Source of the DNA: a virus
Reading direction: 5' to 3' (one strand)
DNA: 64,000 nucleotides
Virus record (IMG/VR): IMGVR_UViG_3300028610_001024
Coordinates: 1-64,000 of that record
Shown here one piece after another: positions 8,335-16,303 of the stretch; positions within the stretch are counted from its first letter, which is position 1; each line of letters opens with the position of its first letter. The translations under genes and the position numbers were made by a program. Under the pieces are notes generated by a model that was not told where the DNA came from, did not search any database, and saw only the letters and a program-made list of their open reading frames with translations.

Positions 8335-9122
8335 CCATCCACATAGACCCTCGTAAAGGTTCCGGCGCTCCTGGTGATATCATCTCCTATCAACCTTTAG
8401 CTAGTCTCGCTACCCTCACTCGGCTCAACTCTGCTGATATATACTTCAGTGGTAACGGTCCTGATGGTAAACTCAACTTTGGGATTGAACTAAAAACTAT
8501 CACCTCCGGTGACCTATTCTCCAGTATAGAGGATAAACGATTACAAACCACTCAAGTTCCAAATATGTTAAACGATTATAATCATTGCTGGTTATTAACA
8601 GTAGGGACATTCCGACCAAGTGAACACCTCACAATTGAAATACTAGAAAATAGTCAATGGGTCCCGTATGAAAAAGTAGACAGCGATGGGGATAGATACC
8701 CTAGCTCTATGAAGTATGGGTTTATTATATCTCGCATTGCTGATATACAGTATTCGGGAGTGCATTATTACAATGTCCCTGATCTAGCCACCGCTGCTGT
8801 GTGGGTTGTATATCAGTATCGACTATTCAATAAACCCTGGGTGAAACGCCGTGGAATGTATGGGTTTGATACCTCTAGACGATTGCCGTTAATACCTGAA
8901 TTTCGACATGAGAATAGTAAGTATAATAAAGCTTTTAAACAGCGGGCCGAAATGGCATTTGCTATAGAAGGAATTGGTGAAGTGAAAGCGATGGCTATGG
9001 CGGAGTATTTTGGTTCAGTTAGACATATCGGTAACGCTACTATAGAAGAACTTAAAGCTATAGGGTTCAGCAATAAGTTTTCTGTAATGTTACAGAGAAG
9101 GCTTAGAGGAGAAATGGAATGA
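8331..9122 (+). CDS. ERCC4-type nuclease with helix-hairpin-helix domain
   Basis: 263 residues. The catalytic box of the XPF/ERCC4 family is clear: E53-x-K55, then D61, SIED and R70 (DLFSSIEDKR). The usual E-R-K reads E-L-K here. The C-terminal part (about 205-250) is a helix-hairpin-helix DNA-binding region (AIEGIGEVKAMAMAEYF). The family cuts branched or flapped DNA, so this is the likely structure-specific nuclease of the phage recombination block, with the helicase, exonuclease and Sak4-like protein upstream. Confidence 0.82.
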   Translation: MTIHIDPRKGSGAPGDIISYQPLASLATLTRLNSADIYFSGNGPDGKLNFGIELKTITSGDLFSSIEDKRLQTTQVPNMLNDYNHCWLLTVGTFRPSEHLTIEILENSQWVPYEKVDSDGDRYPSSMKYGFIISRIADIQYSGVHYYNVPDLATAAVWVVYQYRLFNKPWVKRRGMYGFDTSRRLPLIPEFRHENSKYNKAFKQRAEMAFAIEGIGEVKAMAMAEYFGSVRHIGNATIEELKAIGFSNKFSVMLQRRLRGEME

Positions 9123-9370
9123 AGAAGATTTCTTATGAGGAACTAGATACTGTACTAGGTACAGGTAACTATCGCCACCTTAGTACTGTATTGAAGAAAC
9201 CCAATGGTAAACCTTGGGTTAGGATTCATTTATCTAAAGTACTACGAGGCGAGACTAGATTTAGTGTGGATTTAATAGATGAGTTAATAAGACACACCAG
9301 AGCAACCTATGAGGATATAAAAGGTTATATTCAATGGGTGAAGGGAGGTAAAGATGAAGGGTCTATATAG
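9119..9370 (+). CDS. 83-residue possible helix-turn-helix protein
   Basis: It is coupled to the ERCC4 gene by ATGA. The sequence GTGNYRHLSTVLKK followed by a helical SVDLIDELIRH could be a small DNA-binding fold, but this is weak. Otherwise unrecognised. Confidence 0.6.
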   Translation: MKKISYEELDTVLGTGNYRHLSTVLKKPNGKPWVRIHLSKVLRGETRFSVDLIDELIRHTRATYEDIKGYIQWVKGGKDEGSI

Positions 9371-9579
9371 AAAGTTTAATGTTGAAAGAACAAGATGGAC
9401 AGAGTAAGTCTGGAGAAAAGCATGTTGTACTTACTTAGTAATAGATCTTGATCATGATAAGCATGCAACTATCATAACACTTCTATATGCTGCACTTATT
9501 GAGAAGTCCAATCCACTTTTTTGCTTCAAACCTTCGTAATCGTGTAGGACATATGGGGAAATCTAATGAGGATACTTAA
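9354..9579 (+). pseudogene. Frame-broken gene of a recognisable small phage family (MKGLY...DLDHD)
   Basis: ATG 9354 follows GGAGG at ideal spacing. Read with shifts, the protein is MKGLYRKFNVERT, then DGQSKSGEKH, then CTYLVIDLDHDKHA, and finally PLFASNLRNRV, ending at the TAA at 9577. I recall this as a common small phage protein of unknown function. Three single-base disturbances are needed: an extra A near 9393, a missing base near 9422, and an extra T in the T6 run near 9520. In frame, the ATG stops after 17 codons. Confidence 0.6.
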
Positions 9580-9745
9580 TGCATTTGATTCAATAACTGA
9601 TGAGTGTAGGTCTATCTATACTTGGAAGGATTACATTACAACTGTGACGGTAGGGTGGGGATTAGGGGGTATATTGTTTATATGGTGGATAGTTGGAATA
9701 GTAGCTAGCACTGAATTATCGTCATTAAGTAATAATTTAGGATAG
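9566..9745 (+). CDS. 59-residue single-pass membrane protein
   Basis: The ATG overlaps the end of the broken gene before it. Residues about 28-48 (WGLGGILFIWWIVGIVA) form one strong transmembrane helix, with an acidic N-terminus. Such small membrane proteins are frequent among phage host-takeover genes; the function here is unknown. Confidence 0.6.
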   Translation: MRILNAFDSITDECRSIYTWKDYITTVTVGWGLGGILFIWWIVGIVASTELSSLSNNLG

Positions 9746-9749
9746 TCTC

Positions 9750-10133
9750 ATGTTAACCTTATACCCAATCAAAACCCCTGTAACCTGTGACGAAGTAAAA
9801 ATGATTATCATGGTCATACGAATAGGTGACGGTAATGTAATAGATTATTACTGTGAATGGTGGGACGAGAAAGCTAGATGTCTAGATTGGTTTCCAGAGT
9901 GGAGACTTGAAAGTGAAAAGACTGAGAGTTTCCAAATAGGATTCCATAATAATGGATTACCACCAAAAGACCATCCTATGTTTTCACAGGGTGATGCAAG
10001 TTGTGGATTCTGTAACGGTCCAATGCCTTGCAATTGTAAAGATGATAGGAACGAATCTAGAATAAACCTTGATATAGAAAATGACTCTGAAAGTCGAGAC
10101 AGTGTCGATCTTGCCTTAGGTGGACCTACCTAA
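9750..10133 (+). CDS. 127-residue protein with Cys-rich C-terminal part
   Basis: The N-terminal half is hydrophobic/beta. The C-terminal half contains CGFCNGPMPCNC, which could hold a metal. It is the last gene before the first sigma-54 cassette, and AT-rich tandem tags follow it. Not recognised. Confidence 0.55.
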   Translation: MLTLYPIKTPVTCDEVKMIIMVIRIGDGNVIDYYCEWWDEKARCLDWFPEWRLESEKTESFQIGFHNNGLPPKDHPMFSQGDASCGFCNGPMPCNCKDDRNESRINLDIENDSESRDSVDLALGGPT

Positions 10134-10159
10134 CCTTAGTCTAGCTACTCTAGTCGCTC

Positions 10160-10228
10160 TAGATTCAACAATCTGAATCCATTTGGTTGAATTTATCCAG
10201 AATTTTGAATCGAGATGAGGTTAGGTAA
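10160..10228 (+). promoter_or_regulatory. Upstream activating region A (TGAAT half-sites plus TAGGTAA box)
   Basis: It contains ATTCAA at 10163, TGAATC, TTGAAT and TTTTGAAT within about 50 bases, then TAGGTAA starting at 10222. The same set recurs at 16304-16358 and 20172-20227. TAGGTAA lies 93 bases before the -24 element here and 94 in the other two copies. Position and repetition fit binding sites of a bacterial enhancer-binding protein. Which protein binds is unknown. Confidence 0.6.
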
Positions 10229-10314
10229 AGCTACAGGGACATAAGTATCATGGTTTATCTAACTTTATGCTACGAATTTGCTCAATCTAGGTGGTGGCAC
10301 CCTCGTAGACAACC

Positions 10315-10330
10315 TGGCATGAGCCTTGCT
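10315..10330 (+). promoter_or_regulatory. Sigma-54 type promoter A
   Basis: CTGGCAT-GAGCC-TTGCT matches the -24/-12 consensus (TGGCAC-N5-TTGCW) with one change in the -24 box. A CTCAATC box begins 34 bases upstream, as in copies B and C. The predicted transcript would begin near 10341 and lead into the gene at 10386. Confidence 0.75.
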
Positions 10331-10340
10331 ATATAGGTGA

Positions 10341-10380
10341 GTGTCCGGTAAGCAAATCGGGCGAAGTAAACAAAGGACAC
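10341..10380 (+). promoter_or_regulatory. Leader inverted repeat at predicted 5' end A
   Basis: GTGTCC (10341-10346) is complementary to GGACAC (10375-10380), so the transcript from promoter A would start with a closed stem. Comparable hairpins start the leaders of cassettes B and C. Confidence 0.45.
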
Positions 10381-10385
10381 ACACC

Positions 10386-10580
10386 ATGACATGCTCACAC
10401 TCAACCTGTACTCTTCCAGCTTGGACCGATAGCGATAGCGGCCTTTGCATGACGCATATCGTTGAGGCAAGAATAGAACGGGAAGGTAGTACTCTGAGAT
10501 CTCAAAACAACAAACATACCTCAGAGATGAGCGCTCATAGACGGACTATCTCTAAGGTTGGCCGACGCGAATTGAACTAA
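10386..10580 (+). CDS. 64-residue Cys/His protein, first gene of cassette A
   Basis: Started at ATG 10386 rather than the upstream GTG, which lies at the predicted transcript start. The N-terminus CSHSTC followed by CMTH looks metal-binding; the rest is basic. First gene downstream of sigma-54 promoter A. Function unknown. Confidence 0.6.
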   Translation: MTCSHSTCTLPAWTDSDSGLCMTHIVEARIEREGSTLRSQNNKHTSEMSAHRRTISKVGRRELN

Positions 10581-10584
10581 ACAA

Positions 10585-10619
10585 GTGTCCGGTTGGCAAG
10601 TTAGCTAGACGGGCGACAC
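10585..10619 (+). promoter_or_regulatory. Internal leader hairpin related to the cassette leaders
   Basis: GTGTC (10585-10589) pairs with GACAC (10615-10619). Inside, GGCAAGTTAGCTAGAC is nearly identical to the leader of cassette B (16478-16493). No sigma-54 promoter lies directly upstream, so this may be a processing or translation-control site. Confidence 0.4.
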
Positions 10620-10669
10620 GATAAAGGAAACCTACAGACTCAACACTCTTTTGTTAAAGGATTAACATC

Positions 10670-11158
10670 ATGACCAACACACTAGCAGCACACTTGTACA
10701 ACCAGATCAGTCGACGCAACGCCAGCCACTCTAGCTGGACACCTGAGCACACACAAACGATCCGTGGACACGCTAGAGAAGCCCTCACGGCCGCTCTAGA
10801 CCTCCTCCCGCACGGCAGCGGGATTGATAACCCCTGGACTGTGGACATGTTCGATACATATGCCGGAGCAAATGGAGAACCCAACGTTGGAGCGCTGAAA
10901 ATCCGGTTCGGGTATCACCCCATGGACGAGAGTGGATATCTTAGTTGGCGTAGCTACACCATGACGGCTTGCCCGGGTTGGGGTGGTATTGAAGTCCACA
11001 TAGAGGACATCACAGACGATGTTAACATTGATGACCTTGACGATACGGTGGACTACCTCACAGAACTCTTCCAGCACGCACTATCTCAGGAAGTCACTTG
11101 GATCTACAATGACATCGATAAGCACACTGTAACCGCTACTGAACAAGGATGGAATTAA
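10670..11158 (+). CDS. Unrecognised 162-residue protein of cassette A
   Basis: It starts at an ATG after AAAGGATT. The C-terminal third is very acidic (EDITDDVNIDDLDD). GC content is visibly higher than in the flanking structural genes. No membrane segment and no family recognised. Confidence 0.7.
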   Translation: MTNTLAAHLYNQISRRNASHSSWTPEHTQTIRGHAREALTAALDLLPHGSGIDNPWTVDMFDTYAGANGEPNVGALKIRFGYHPMDESGYLSWRSYTMTACPGWGGIEVHIEDITDDVNIDDLDDTVDYLTELFQHALSQEVTWIYNDIDKHTVTATEQGWN

Positions 11159-11162
11159 CGTC

Positions 11163-11390
11163 ATGATTTACGATGAGACTTGCAACCGTTACCGTAACCC
11201 TCTCACCGGTCGTTTCGTATCGTTCAAATCTGCACAAACTGAACAACGCGTTCACAAGGACTTCTATCTAAATCTTTACAAGGAAATCGAACTCCTTGCT
11301 ATGGTCAATACGTACCGAGCGCTGTACCATGTTAGTCTCAGTGAAGCCTATCGGGCTGTTATGAATGGAAATCGAAGGACGAGGGGTTAA
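11163..11390 (+). CDS. 75-residue basic protein with LTGRF motif
   Basis: YRNPLTGRFVS near the N-terminus is matched by YRSTLTGRFLS in the cassette B protein at 17092, so the two share a short module. Helical and basic. Function unknown. Confidence 0.65.
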   Translation: MIYDETCNRYRNPLTGRFVSFKSAQTEQRVHKDFYLNLYKEIELLAMVNTYRALYHVSLSEAYRAVMNGNRRTRG

Positions 11391-11395
11391 GTACA

Positions 11396-11968
11396 ATGCC
11401 AATTAACACGGTACCAATCAAAGCGGTTACTCTTGAATCTCCGGACTCATGCTTCAGAGTCGTCTGTCAAGATGCACACGGTGATGTTGTAGTTACAGTC
11501 TACGATGATTCTATTGAAGTGACAATTCGAGTATGGGAAGACAAGGATAGCTCACAATGGGAAGAGAAAACGGTTTCAATACCACGAGAGGACCTAGGAA
11601 TGTCACAACACATAGGATACAAACCTTGCGACTGTCGCGACTGTATGGAGATAGCTGTTGGTCCCTACTGTCTTGAATGCGAGGAAGCGGGTTGTCCAGA
11701 CTTCCAAGGAGTAGAGGGTATGTCTCAAGAGTGTCAATGTAAGAGTGCTTACGATCAAGAGGAAATCGATAGTGGTATCGACCTCGCCCTCTACGACACC
11801 TTACAGCGTCAACGTGGTAATCTGATCTGGTACTGGACGGATGAAGGACGGGCCGTTTTTTCGACTGAGCGACCACATGGTAGAGCTGCCTTAAACGTGG
11901 AAAACATGGATGGAGAAAAGTTCTCCATTGAAACAGCCAAACTTGAGATCGTAGATTCGGAAGGGTAG
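11396..11968 (+). CDS. 190-residue protein with central Cys cluster
   Basis: About residues 78-118 hold CDCRDC, CLECEEAGC and CQC, enough ligands for two metal sites. A beta-rich N-terminal part and an acidic C-terminal part flank it. It follows the LTGRF gene with six bases between them. Not recognised. Confidence 0.68.
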   Translation: MPINTVPIKAVTLESPDSCFRVVCQDAHGDVVVTVYDDSIEVTIRVWEDKDSSQWEEKTVSIPREDLGMSQHIGYKPCDCRDCMEIAVGPYCLECEEAGCPDFQGVEGMSQECQCKSAYDQEEIDSGIDLALYDTLQRQRGNLIWYWTDEGRAVFSTERPHGRAALNVENMDGEKFSIETAKLEIVDSEG

Positions 11969-11973
11969 AAATC

Positions 11974-12213
11974 ATGATGAATGAAGAAGTCAAGATCCTC
12001 GAAGATGATGAGATCCCCGATGCATGTCATAATTATACAATCTGGATAAAGGGTTCAAAGACTTGGGAGGAGTCTGGGAGAGTGAATGCTACCTTCTACG
12101 CAAAAAACCATGTAAAAGCTACAAAGAAAGCTGCTGACTGGATGAAGGAAAACTTACCAGATGAACAATACTCTGTAAGAAGACGATATAACGATAACTT
12201 CAGACATGACTAG
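11974..12213 (+). CDS. 79-residue unrecognised protein
   Basis: A mixed alpha/beta sequence with repeated aromatic residues (HNYTIWIKG, FYAKNHVKA) and a helix AADWMKENLP. Possibly a small beta-alpha phage host-factor binder. It lies in operon order with the neighbouring small genes. Confidence 0.6.
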   Translation: MMNEEVKILEDDEIPDACHNYTIWIKGSKTWEESGRVNATFYAKNHVKATKKAADWMKENLPDEQYSVRRRYNDNFRHD

Positions 12214-12231
12214 GTCCGGAAGGATAAGCTG

Positions 12232-12480
12232 ATGCCACTCTGTTACAAAGATCAAACGTTTTGCGAAGCCAAATGTAGCAAGACCAGATGTCTACGGCAC
12301 CAATCGAATATCAATCAAGCTCAGGCTGATTTGTTAGGGTTAGGTGTAGCTACTGCGAACTTTTCCAAGGACTGTCCTGAGTACGTTCCGGTAGTACCAA
12401 CCGAATCTGAACCAATGTTTGCATCTGGTAGAATGACGTACAAAGAAATGTTTGATGAACTTGAGAGGGGAGAGTCATGA
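12232..12480 (+). CDS. 82-residue protein with N-terminal zinc-like knuckle
   Basis: CYKDQTFC, EAKC, KTRC and a following RH within the first 25 residues look like a C4 or C3H metal site. The rest is polar. Overlaps the next ATG (ATGA). Small phage proteins with this C...C...C...CxRH start are common, but the function is unknown to me. Confidence 0.65.
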   Translation: MPLCYKDQTFCEAKCSKTRCLRHQSNINQAQADLLGLGVATANFSKDCPEYVPVVPTESEPMFASGRMTYKEMFDELERGES

Positions 12481-12788
12481 CTCATAAAATGAAAACCAAA
12501 ACAAATCAATGGTGGAAACGTTGGTACAGTGGAGCCTATGACAAGACTGAAATAGTAGAACGGGAATGGCTACTTCGTCTTATCACATATCGCGACAAGG
12601 ATGTAAATGGAAAGGACTACTTCTCAGAGGATGTACAACAGTTACAAAAATCGAGGCTTGATCGACGTGGGCCTTTTACACGCTCAGCTGAAGATGCTCT
12701 ACGTGTAACATTTGAAGATCTTCGTATCATAAACCACCATCTAAGGGAAAAAATCAGGTCCCAGATAGTAGGAAGGGAAGAGTCATGA
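12477..12788 (+). CDS. 103-residue basic helical protein
   Basis: The N-terminus is rich in K and W (NQWWKRWYSG). The C-terminal half is a long charged helix (EDLRIINHHLREKIRSQI). Coupled at both ends. Unknown role. Confidence 0.62.
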   Translation: MTHKMKTKTNQWWKRWYSGAYDKTEIVEREWLLRLITYRDKDVNGKDYFSEDVQQLQKSRLDRRGPFTRSAEDALRVTFEDLRIINHHLREKIRSQIVGREES

Positions 12789-12994
12789 GAACCTATTCCG
12801 ATACTTCCCCTGATTCTGGTACCGTTGTAGAAATCAAAATCAACGGTAGACTTTTTTATGCCACAAAGCGCACGGATGGAAAATGGGACATGGATGACAT
12901 AAAAGAAAGCTGTAACTACCACACTGGTTCTCTAGCAGATGGAATTCTAGCAGCTGCATTTGAGACTACCTGTTACGATGAACTTGATACATAA
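12785..12994 (+). CDS. 69-residue acidic protein
   Basis: Coupled to the previous gene by ATGA. A predicted beta hairpin (VVEIKINGRLFYATKR) is followed by an acidic helix. Not recognised. Confidence 0.6.
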   Translation: MRTYSDTSPDSGTVVEIKINGRLFYATKRTDGKWDMDDIKESCNYHTGSLADGILAAAFETTCYDELDT

Positions 12995-13006
12995 AGGATC
13001 TATCTA

Positions 13007-14233
13007 ATGACAGCCTTCACAATCTCCACCCATGCCATTCCCAGAATCGAAAAGCGTCTAACCGTCCTCTCTAAACGTGCTGTTAAGCTAAACCTTTCCC
13101 CTCTAACGTGGACACTTTCTAATCAGCGACAAGAGCAACGGTTTACTCAAGTTGAAGGCGAATCCTTTGCTTGTGGGTTCGATGAAAGTACCGCCCCACA
13201 ATGGCTCGACCTCGTTGACATAGAAATCACTGGTGAATCTCCTATCATGCCAGGCGGTTGGTGGTTCATCACTGCCATTGAAGCCGTTGACGATGGAGTT
13301 AATCTAATCTTATCAGTTCCAGGTGTCGATGATATCGACGTCGACGAGTATAAAGCTATCAGTATGACACGTTGTGATCATTGTCATGTAAAGCACAATC
13401 GTAAAGCGGTCTATGTGGTGCGTGATTCTAACGGCGATGAGTCCGTAGTGGGTAAGTCCTGCCTGAAAGACTTCACCGGGCATATGTCACCTGAAAGCAT
13501 TGTCATGTGGGCGACAATGTGGCGTGAGATTGAAGACATGGCTGAGGATAAAGAATACAATGGTAGCCATGGTCCTGATCTAATCGATACCTTTAAGTAC
13601 GTGACTCATGTTGCGGCGTGCGTACGGGTTGACGGATGGTTAAGTAAATCACAGGCTGAAGAAATGAATTGTAACAGTACAGCAAGCGACGCTATCGTGA
13701 CTGGGTTCATGAGTTGCAAAACTCAAGACATGAAAGATTTTAGTGAAGCTCGACAACCCATAGCTGAGGATATCAATACCGCACGGGAAGCTATCGCATA
13801 CGCTCAGGCAATGGATACCTTAAACGGTGGGGGAGATTTTCTCCATAACGTACAAGTGCTTTCTAATACTAAATGTTTCGATATCAAACGCACTGGACTA
13901 GTGGCGTGTATCACCCTTGTCTACAACAAAGAAATCAACCGAAGGAAAAAGATTGAATCAAGTACCAGCGAGTATCTTGGAAAGGTAAAGGATAAAATTA
14001 CAGTTCAAGCAACGTTTGAGGGAATGGCACTCTTTGATGGCTACTATGGGGCGGTCTACATCTGCCAATTTGATTCTAATGGTAGTAAAATTGTATGGTG
14101 GGCTTCTAAGTCGCCTGAGCTTACTCCAGGAGTTGAGGTTGAGTTAACAGGTAGAGTGAAGAAACATGATGAGTTTAAAAATGAGAAGCAAACGACGGTT
14201 ACACACTGTAAAGTAAAGGAGCTGAATCAATGA
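13007..14233 (+). CDS. Large protein with Cys-ribbon and C-terminal OB-like domain
   Basis: 408 residues. Around 122-160 there is CDHCHVKHNR, then VVGKSCLKDFTGH, a ribbon with the signature GKSCLxDF seen in several phage proteins of unknown role. The last 85 residues (KITVQATFEG to TVTHCKVKEL) look like an OB fold, a common nucleic-acid binder. It is the largest gene of cassette A, probably its main product, and is coupled to the zinc protein that follows. Nucleic-acid binding is inferred, not shown. Confidence 0.72.
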   Translation: MTAFTISTHAIPRIEKRLTVLSKRAVKLNLSPLTWTLSNQRQEQRFTQVEGESFACGFDESTAPQWLDLVDIEITGESPIMPGGWWFITAIEAVDDGVNLILSVPGVDDIDVDEYKAISMTRCDHCHVKHNRKAVYVVRDSNGDESVVGKSCLKDFTGHMSPESIVMWATMWREIEDMAEDKEYNGSHGPDLIDTFKYVTHVAACVRVDGWLSKSQAEEMNCNSTASDAIVTGFMSCKTQDMKDFSEARQPIAEDINTAREAIAYAQAMDTLNGGGDFLHNVQVLSNTKCFDIKRTGLVACITLVYNKEINRRKKIESSTSEYLGKVKDKITVQATFEGMALFDGYYGAVYICQFDSNGSKIVWWASKSPELTPGVEVELTGRVKKHDEFKNEKQTTVTHCKVKELNQ

Positions 14234-14430
14234 GCCTTCAAGATTTGTTTCAAGATTTGGGTGAGACTTTTTTAACATGGTGTGATGACTGTGGAAATGA
14301 TCGTGATGACGTTGGACGGATGAGAGAATGTCCACATTGTGGAGACAGTATGTGTCAAGAGTGCTATAAGAAACATATTAAATGGTGCCTAGAAGAAGAG
14401 GAAAAATGGCGCCTAGAAGAAAAGGACTAG
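14230..14430 (+). CDS. 66-residue zinc-finger protein
   Basis: CDDCG, CPHCG, CQECYKKH and a final C are spaced like a cross-braced or B-box style zinc finger occupying residues 17-52. An acidic helical tail follows. Coupled to the large OB-like protein by ATGA, so the two may act together. Confidence 0.68.
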   Translation: MSLQDLFQDLGETFLTWCDDCGNDRDDVGRMRECPHCGDSMCQECYKKHIKWCLEEEEKWRLEEKD

Positions 14431-14432
14431 AT

Positions 14433-14690
14433 ATGAACACCCAAAAACGTCGCCGCTTAATTCATACCCTACTCTCACAAGTCGATGGTCTATCCCACCG
14501 AGCCGCTTTCAATCATGTCAGACGTGTTAATTATTTCTCAATAGCTCATGATCTTGATGCTGTAGGGGAAGTAGTACAGAGGAAACCTTTCAAAATGTGG
14601 CAGTTGAGAACTACTCCGAAATGTCAATCGAAGGATCATCGTGCTACTAGTCCAAGAGTACACCTGAAAATGGAAACGAGAAGGAGCTAA
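14433..14690 (+). CDS. 85-residue very basic protein
   Basis: Start taken at ATG 14433, just after the previous stop. KRRRLIHTLL opens the protein and METRRS ends it. Likely nucleic-acid contacting, but unrecognised. Confidence 0.58.
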   Translation: MNTQKRRRLIHTLLSQVDGLSHRAAFNHVRRVNYFSIAHDLDAVGEVVQRKPFKMWQLRTTPKCQSKDHRATSPRVHLKMETRRS

Positions 14691-14692
14691 CA

Positions 14693-14935
14693 ATGAAGAA
14701 GTCACTTTCAAAAAGGGTAATCGATTTCCTCAAAATTCGCTGGATTGCTATCACTGACAGTATCTGGACAGATGATGCAGAGCTAGGATTGAAAATCGGT
14801 CCCATTGTCCTAGCCTACTATAAATGGGCGGATCCTACTGTTCTATGGAGACCTCAGTACAGAGAAATGGAAAAGAGAGAGTTCGGTGAGGCAATTCATA
14901 CTCAATTAGTATATAAAAGGAAAAAATCAAAGTGA
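14693..14935 (+). CDS. 80-residue unrecognised protein
   Basis: Amphipathic N-terminal helix (SKRVIDFLKIRWIAITD), then a tryptophan-rich middle. ATG two bases after the previous stop with AGGAG upstream. Coupled to the next gene through a GTGA overlap. Confidence 0.62.
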   Translation: MKKSLSKRVIDFLKIRWIAITDSIWTDDAELGLKIGPIVLAYYKWADPTVLWRPQYREMEKREFGEAIHTQLVYKRKKSK

Positions 14936-15207
14936 ATTATGATTACCTTTTAATGGCAACGCCTTACCAAGCCCTTACCCGTCGTCTACCTCAAGTGCTC
15001 ACTATAGGTACCATCATTCCAGTAATTGAACAGTTAGAGAACGCCTTACCTACCACTATAGGCGCATGGGTGGAGGTTACCACTAACGGCCCCGTAACCG
15101 GTCGAGATACGAAAGGACCACAGGATAAGCCTACAGCATTGTACTTCTCTGGACGTGAAGCTAGGGAAGGGAAATTGGACAATGAACTTTGGAGTGAAAG
15201 CAAATGA
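14932..15207 (+). CDS. 91-residue protein with GTG start
   Basis: GTG 14932 overlaps the previous stop. The sequence has a helical first half and a beta second half (AWVEVTTNGPV). Coupled to the next gene by ATGA at 15204. Unrecognised. Confidence 0.6.
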   Translation: MNYDYLLMATPYQALTRRLPQVLTIGTIIPVIEQLENALPTTIGAWVEVTTNGPVTGRDTKGPQDKPTALYFSGREAREGKLDNELWSESK

Positions 15208-15402
15208 TCAATAAAGTGAAACATAGTCTCTCTTCCGATGAGTGGCTTCATGTACGTGAAGCGGGAAGAGAAGCATATCAAGAAAGTAAGCGTACCCAAG
15301 ATTCAGAGGAAGTAGCTGTACATGCGGCGGACCTAGCTAGGGAGGAATGCCTTGCGTATATTCAATTAACGGGTGAAGCAAATGATCAATAAAGTGAAAC
15401 AT
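15198..15402 (+). repeat. Pair of 27-base direct repeats over two start codons
   Basis: Bases 15198-15224 recur at 15376-15402. Each copy covers a ribosome-site-to-codon-7 region, so two consecutive genes begin with the same peptide MINKVKH. The rest of the two genes differs. A local duplication of a translation start is the simplest reading. Confidence 0.85.
15204..15392 (+). CDS. 62-residue protein, first MINKVKH gene
   Basis: Acidic helical sequence with several E/D-rich stretches after the MINKVKH start. Coupled to the previous gene by ATGA; its end overlaps the second copy of the start repeat. Unrecognised. Confidence 0.6.
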   Translation: MINKVKHSLSSDEWLHVREAGREAYQESKRTQDSEEVAVHAADLAREECLAYIQLTGEANDQ

Positions 15403-15609
15403 GGCTTAGACCCACATAGCCAAACCATTACAGAAAAGACTGACTGGCCACCTGGGGTATTCCTTACTGAGGAGTCCGCTTTACAGTGTATAGGAGAACA
15501 ATTTCGAGATACAAGGGATAGACTTTCAGTTAATCCCGTAACCTTTACGGTTAATGCCTGGACTATAAAGTTATGGGTAGTGACTGATGGTATATGGAGT
15601 AAGTTATGA
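15382..15609 (+). CDS. 75-residue protein, second MINKVKH gene
   Basis: Start placed at ATG 15382 within the second copy of the direct repeat. After MINKVKH the sequence is unlike the first gene. A predicted beta sheet (VTFTVNAWTIKLWVV) ends it. Unknown function. Confidence 0.6.
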   Translation: MINKVKHGLDPHSQTITEKTDWPPGVFLTEESALQCIGEQFRDTRDRLSVNPVTFTVNAWTIKLWVVTDGIWSKL

Positions 15610-15794
15610 TGGAACTTAGAATGTTAAAGCTGATTCTCTTAGAGCAAGCTGTACGGCTTAGCAATAATATTCTAACTGAAGCACTCGGAAATTTTTCATC
15701 TGCACTATCGAAACGTGAGATGAAACTAGCCACATGTGCAAGTGAGTCTCTGTCTAATCTAGCACGTAACCTGCTAGCCTATAGGAATCCATGA
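15606..15794 (+). CDS. 62-residue helical protein
   Basis: Almost entirely leucine/alanine-rich amphipathic helix (LKLILLEQAVRLSNNILTEA). Coupled to the previous gene by ATGA. Could be a small helical bundle; unrecognised. Confidence 0.6.
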   Translation: MMELRMLKLILLEQAVRLSNNILTEALGNFSSALSKREMKLATCASESLSNLARNLLAYRNP

Positions 15795-15795
15795 A

Positions 15796-16047
15796 ATGAA
15801 ACCCATGAAAGGCTGTTCAAGCTGTAGCCCCTCAATCATCAATGGTCACTTTTGCCATGAGCAAGGCTGTCCTGATAGTTGGATGGATGAGAATGGGGTA
15901 GATTATCCTATTGAGTGTAAGGAATGTGGAAGGGAATTCTATCCTCATTTGAAATATGTCAAGTTTTGTAGCTCACTGTGTGAGAATATCTATCAAGGAT
16001 ATGAAGATGAGCTAACCTTTACACTAGAGTTAAATGATGAATACTGA
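15796..16047 (+). CDS. 83-residue multi-Cys zinc protein
   Basis: Metal ligands are plentiful: CSSC, HFCHEQGCPDSW, CKECGREFYP and FCSSLC. The GHFCHEQGCP block is a pattern I recall from small proteins in many phages, function unknown, and the CKEC...FCSSLC half resembles a treble-clef ribbon. Overlaps the next gene by 14 bases. Confidence 0.72.
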   Translation: MKPMKGCSSCSPSIINGHFCHEQGCPDSWMDENGVDYPIECKECGREFYPHLKYVKFCSSLCENIYQGYEDELTFTLELNDEY

Positions 16048-16246
16048 AACCTACTTTCTGATATGTGATCCAAAGTCTGGTCTAGTGATACGTCGAGCCC
16101 GCCAACCCGCCAACATTACTGAGTCACACTTAGTATCTCTTCATGTAGACAAAAGGTTATGGAAATCTTACCGGGCGGGTGAACCCGTAAACTGGACGGA
16201 GCTACCGCTAGTTGCTCAGGACTTATGGAATCGACGTAGACGCTAG
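16034..16246 (+). CDS. 70-residue protein at end of cassette A
   Basis: An N-terminal beta stretch (YFLICDPKSGLVIRRA) and a basic C-terminus. Last gene before the second sigma-54 region. Unrecognised. Confidence 0.6.
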   Translation: MMNTETYFLICDPKSGLVIRRARQPANITESHLVSLHVDKRLWKSYRAGEPVNWTELPLVAQDLWNRRRR

Positions 16247-16303
16247 CTGCTATCGGCGGCGGACGAGCCGAGTACCAGACCTGGTCAGCCAAAACTATCA
16301 CTA

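Noticed and set aside
10299-10314. Second sigma-54 box (TGGCACCCTCG) just upstream of promoter A
   Set aside because: The -24 half is perfect but no TTGC follows at the required five-base spacing.
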